Assembly (NCBI RefSeq): GCF_013377275.1
Contig: NZ_CP016615.1
Span: forward strand, 1,498,830 to 1,562,829
Direction: 5' to 3'
Length of the DNA: 64,000 nt
Source: Vespertiliibacter pulmonis
GTDB lineage: Bacteria; Pseudomonadota; Gammaproteobacteria; Enterobacterales; Pasteurellaceae
Made by a program: the position numbers and the translations under genes. This document shows positions 62,701-64,000 of this stretch, in pieces. The notes below the pieces were generated by a model. It was not told the origin of the DNA and did not search any database. It was given only the letters and a program-made list of their open reading frames with translations. The stretch's first letter is position 1. Every line of letters begins with the position of its first letter.

Positions 62701-63733
62701 CGCAAATTGGAAGAGACTTGATGCGTGGCATACTCGAATTAGTGCCAAAGCAAATCGTTTTAGAGTAAATATCCCAAGTATAGCCAAAGTGGATATTAGC
62801 CCAAATATTGAAGTGAAAGCTACCCCTAAAGAGTTAGTGTTAAGTGGTAATATTGATGTGCCTTGGGCGAGAATTTCTGTGGAAGAATTACCAGAGAGTG
62901 CGGTAAGTGTGAGTGCTGATGAAGTAATAATGGACGGCACGGCTAAAGATAAACAGGTTACTCTTCCTCTTAAAAATCTTCCACAAGACGGTAAAGGAAT
63001 GGCGATTAAAGCGAATATTACCGTTAATATAGGGCAAGATCCGAAAGAAGCCGTAAAAATTGATGCTTATGGTTTTAAAAGTGATTTAAAAGGTATTTTA
63101 AAAGTTCGTCAAGGCAGTAAAGGCCTGGGATTATATGGTCAGGTAAACGTATTAAATGGAACTTTTGCCTCTTTCGGGCAAGATTTGGTGGTGCGTAAGG
63201 GAGTGATTTCTTTCACTGGAATGCCTTCACAGCCTACATTAGATATTGAGGCAATTCGTAATCCTGAAGCAATGGAAGATCAAAATGTAGTCGCAGGTGT
63301 TAAAATTACAGGTATTGCAGATTCACCCGATGTAAAAGTTTTTTCAAGCCCATCAATGTCGCAAGACCAAGCCCTTTCTTATATTCTTACGGGTAGAAGT
63401 TTAGAAAATAGTGGCGATGCAGGCTCAAGTAACTCTATTGCAGCGGCGTTGATTGGAATGAGTTTATCAAAAAGTAGTAAATTAGTTGGTGGCGTTGGCA
63501 GTGCTTTTGGAATTAGTGATCTAAACGTAACTACAGCAGGTATTGGGGATAACACTAAAGTGGTAGTAAGTGGTAGCTTAACACCAAAATTTAAAGTGAA
63601 ATATGGCGTTGGCATTTTTGCTCCATTGACTGAGCTAACATTACGTTATCGTCTTGCACCAAGCCTCTATTTACAATGGATTTCAAGTATTAATCAAGCA
63701 GTTGATTTACTCTACCGTTTTGAGTTTGATTAA
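59792..63733 (+). CDS. tamB: TamB, inner-membrane anchored partner of TamA (AsmA-like)
   Basis: 1313 residues (E. coli TamB 1259). An N-terminal signal anchor (about 24-48, WRYFWWFLCLLFGLLIAII) is followed by a very long beta-helical periplasmic region and the DUF490 domain at the C-terminus (VFSSPSMSQDQALSYILTGR, KFKVKYGVGIFAPLTELTLRYRLAP). TamB forms a hydrophobic groove that carries phospholipids between membranes with YhdP and YdbH, and works with TamA. It starts 57 nt after tamA and is co-transcribed. Confidence 0.95.
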   Translation: MTESQTEQSNQPTKKRSKWRYFWWFLCLLFGLLIAIIAFLATGNGQRLALQWLAKSMDSLSISQIDGSLQDGLRLSDTHFNMEGVDVAVKQADLHIGFDCLLDKTLCLNNIALKDATISVDTTKFPPSEPKSDSSDDVQLPLPVSLKNLALDNINVNVDGVAVKLDHFQSGLVGEKNNIQLLPTTLDGLQVILPLSQADSSEQKIAKQPENSESKPAIDWEALKQQLSEPLLTKLDPIKLPVNLNIDDFNAKNIQIAQQIRESEKSDQDEAVSTQSLVNISSVNLALKSDEKSLALSNLDIQTDKGNISGKGSLNLIDNYPLNWQLKADTPELKELKLPANQVDLTISGELFGKTVLNVNTRGAVNAQIEGSVQLSAPKTPLDLTIKSDQIKYPFIAEKGQDPLVLKDVDLKLSGDLLNYQLDSHLAISGMGMPNGDLQLNGKGGLTQFELEKLSLNILQGQANLVGKVDWSNGIEWTSNAHLAGINTRSLLPEWAAMLSGDMKTTGYAGRGKQGDEWGVAVSEIDLSGVLLNKPLQLKGELTADSNTLLSVPNANLIYGENKIGLKGVLGDKSDFLLDIKAPNLQGLVPNLKASVNGLVHLQGKITEPFLDLDLVANNVSYEQTSLKQLTAKGKITTEKTIQGNIDLALSQLSHGDIKLAMANLQLSGSETNHSLKLVSKGDPIGANLQISGKFDRLQQIWQGQLSNVLIQSPQPLIGEWKNDKPIQISYRNKQVQANISSHCWHNPKLNLCFPTTFNAGLEGKVPFEIKSFDLITLQELLDKESQISGIVSAKGDIAWFENKSPILNLDLASNGVKFIQKNGGRNFPISLSPLTLKANLVDNNLKLKTDIRVENNGRVVSDLMMKDIMNTRALSGSLNIEQINLSLIKPLLTNGESVDGNLNARLTLGGNALSPLLFGNLQLSGLKAHSNAMPFDVTGGNLTANFNGVSSTLKGNIQTKESNLVLEGDANWKRLDAWHTRISAKANRFRVNIPSIAKVDISPNIEVKATPKELVLSGNIDVPWARISVEELPESAVSVSADEVIMDGTAKDKQVTLPLKNLPQDGKGMAIKANITVNIGQDPKEAVKIDAYGFKSDLKGILKVRQGSKGLGLYGQVNVLNGTFASFGQDLVVRKGVISFTGMPSQPTLDIEAIRNPEAMEDQNVVAGVKITGIADSPDVKVFSSPSMSQDQALSYILTGRSLENSGDAGSSNSIAAALIGMSLSKSSKLVGGVGSAFGISDLNVTTAGIGDNTKVVVSGSLTPKFKVKYGVGIFAPLTELTLRYRLAPSLYLQWISSINQAVDLLYRFEFD

Positions 63734-63764
63734 CGCTAAATTTAGTAGGAATAAATATAAAATT

Positions 63765-64000
63765 ATGGATAAACAACGTCAAAAGCAATTACAAAAATGG
63801 CTCCGCCAGCATCAAAAAATTGTTAAAAAATGGCTCTATCTCAATGTATTGCTTGGCTCAATGTCTGCTCTTCTGATTGTTGCTCAAATGGGGTTGTTGG
63901 CATCAATACTACATAAAATGATTGTAGAACATCAGTCACCAAACACTTTCATTGGGCAACTATTGCTGTTATTGAGTTGTTTCTTAGGACGAGCCATTAT
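63765..64000 (+). CDS. cydD: CydD, ABC exporter for cysteine/glutathione, N-terminal part
   Basis: Only the first 78 codons are present; the gene runs off the right edge. MDKQRQKQLQKWLRQHQ and the first membrane helices (LLGSMSALLIVAQMGLLASI) align with CydD, start of the CydDC exporter needed for cytochrome bd assembly and periplasmic redox balance. HKMIVEHQ resembles the E. coli segment after helix 1. It starts 31 nt after tamB, whereas AGGA is a rather distant 14 nt upstream. No ATPase domain is visible in this fragment. Confidence 0.8.
   Translation, partial: MDKQRQKQLQKWLRQHQKIVKKWLYLNVLLGSMSALLIVAQMGLLASILHKMIVEHQSPNTFIGQLLLLLSCFLGRAI

Noticed and set aside
62149-62940. Two long minus-strand frames inside tamB
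   Set aside because: TamB is continuous on the plus strand; these are shadows with no ribosome-binding site or family resemblance.

Overview
The window reads as chromosomal backbone of a Pasteurellaceae bacterium of the Actinobacillus-type (Apl) clade. The main reasons are an AT-rich genome, many copies of the DNA uptake signal core ACAAGCGGT (15 perfect copies plus a similar number of GCAAGCGGT variants, and no perfect AAGTGCGGT copies seen), proteins that look like H. influenzae relatives (lipoprotein e(P4), OpsX-type heptosyltransferase, RidA, YciA/YciI, Lpt6-like transferase), and a full-length oxygen-independent HemN, which fits a lineage able to make heme. I cannot name the species. Nothing looks foreign: I see no insertion sequence, prophage, integrase, CRISPR array or tRNA.

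Layout. 1-5.1 kb: end of an aromatic amino acid permease gene, yccA-tusE, a heptosyltransferase, then aroF-tyrA behind a good TyrR box. 5.2-10.6 kb: bamE, yejK, ridA-pgeF, yihI-DUF2489-hemN. 10.7-15.8 kb: lptD, yfbV, and a yciC-yciB-yciA-yciI run. 15.8-24.5 kb: glnE, a small lipoprotein, hel (e(P4)), rseB-rseC without rpoE-rseA, fadD, and a lone leuB. 24.6-33.1 kb: cmoB, gltS, yidE, yacL, and the divergent uvrA/ssb pair with a LexA-type box. 33.2-38.0 kb: an electrophile/redox island (Old Yellow Enzyme, quinone oxidoreductase followed by a decayed flavin-reductase-like gene, hchA, LysR regulator). 38.1-42.7 kb: tgt-hemerythrin-TusA-like, an SH3-domain protein, Pit phosphate permease and its DUF47 partner. 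43.0-47.7 kb: pheS, pheT, ihfA, an NlpC/P60 lipoprotein and a possible small RNA. 47.7-54.8 kb: yejM-yejL, cmoA-ispA-xseB, ycbX, an Lpt6-like transferase and the SRP (4.5S) RNA gene ffs. 54.9-64 kb: tesB, envC-yibQ, tamA-tamB and the start of cydD.

How it fits together. Much of the window serves the cell envelope: LPS core synthesis and modification (opsX-like, lpt6-like), LPS export and control (lptD, yejM), outer membrane protein assembly (bamE, tamA/tamB), envelope stress sensing (rseB/rseC), septal peptidoglycan splitting (envC) and lipoproteins. A second theme is translation and tRNA modification (tusE, cmoA, cmoB, tgt, pheST, ffs, yihI).

I did not find an obviously new multi-gene system. 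The most interesting points are small-scale: extended uptake sequences with a conserved second block about two helical turns from the core, their assembly into convergent dyads that double as terminators or even encode a signal peptide, candidate TyrR, TrpR, LexA, FNR and LysR-type sites, a pseudogene in the electrophile island, a possible small RNA after nlpC, and rearranged operons (rseBC, cmoA, pheST). Start codons were adjusted where ribosome-binding sites, promoters or family alignments argued against the longest reading frame. All comparisons with other species are from memory, with no database search.
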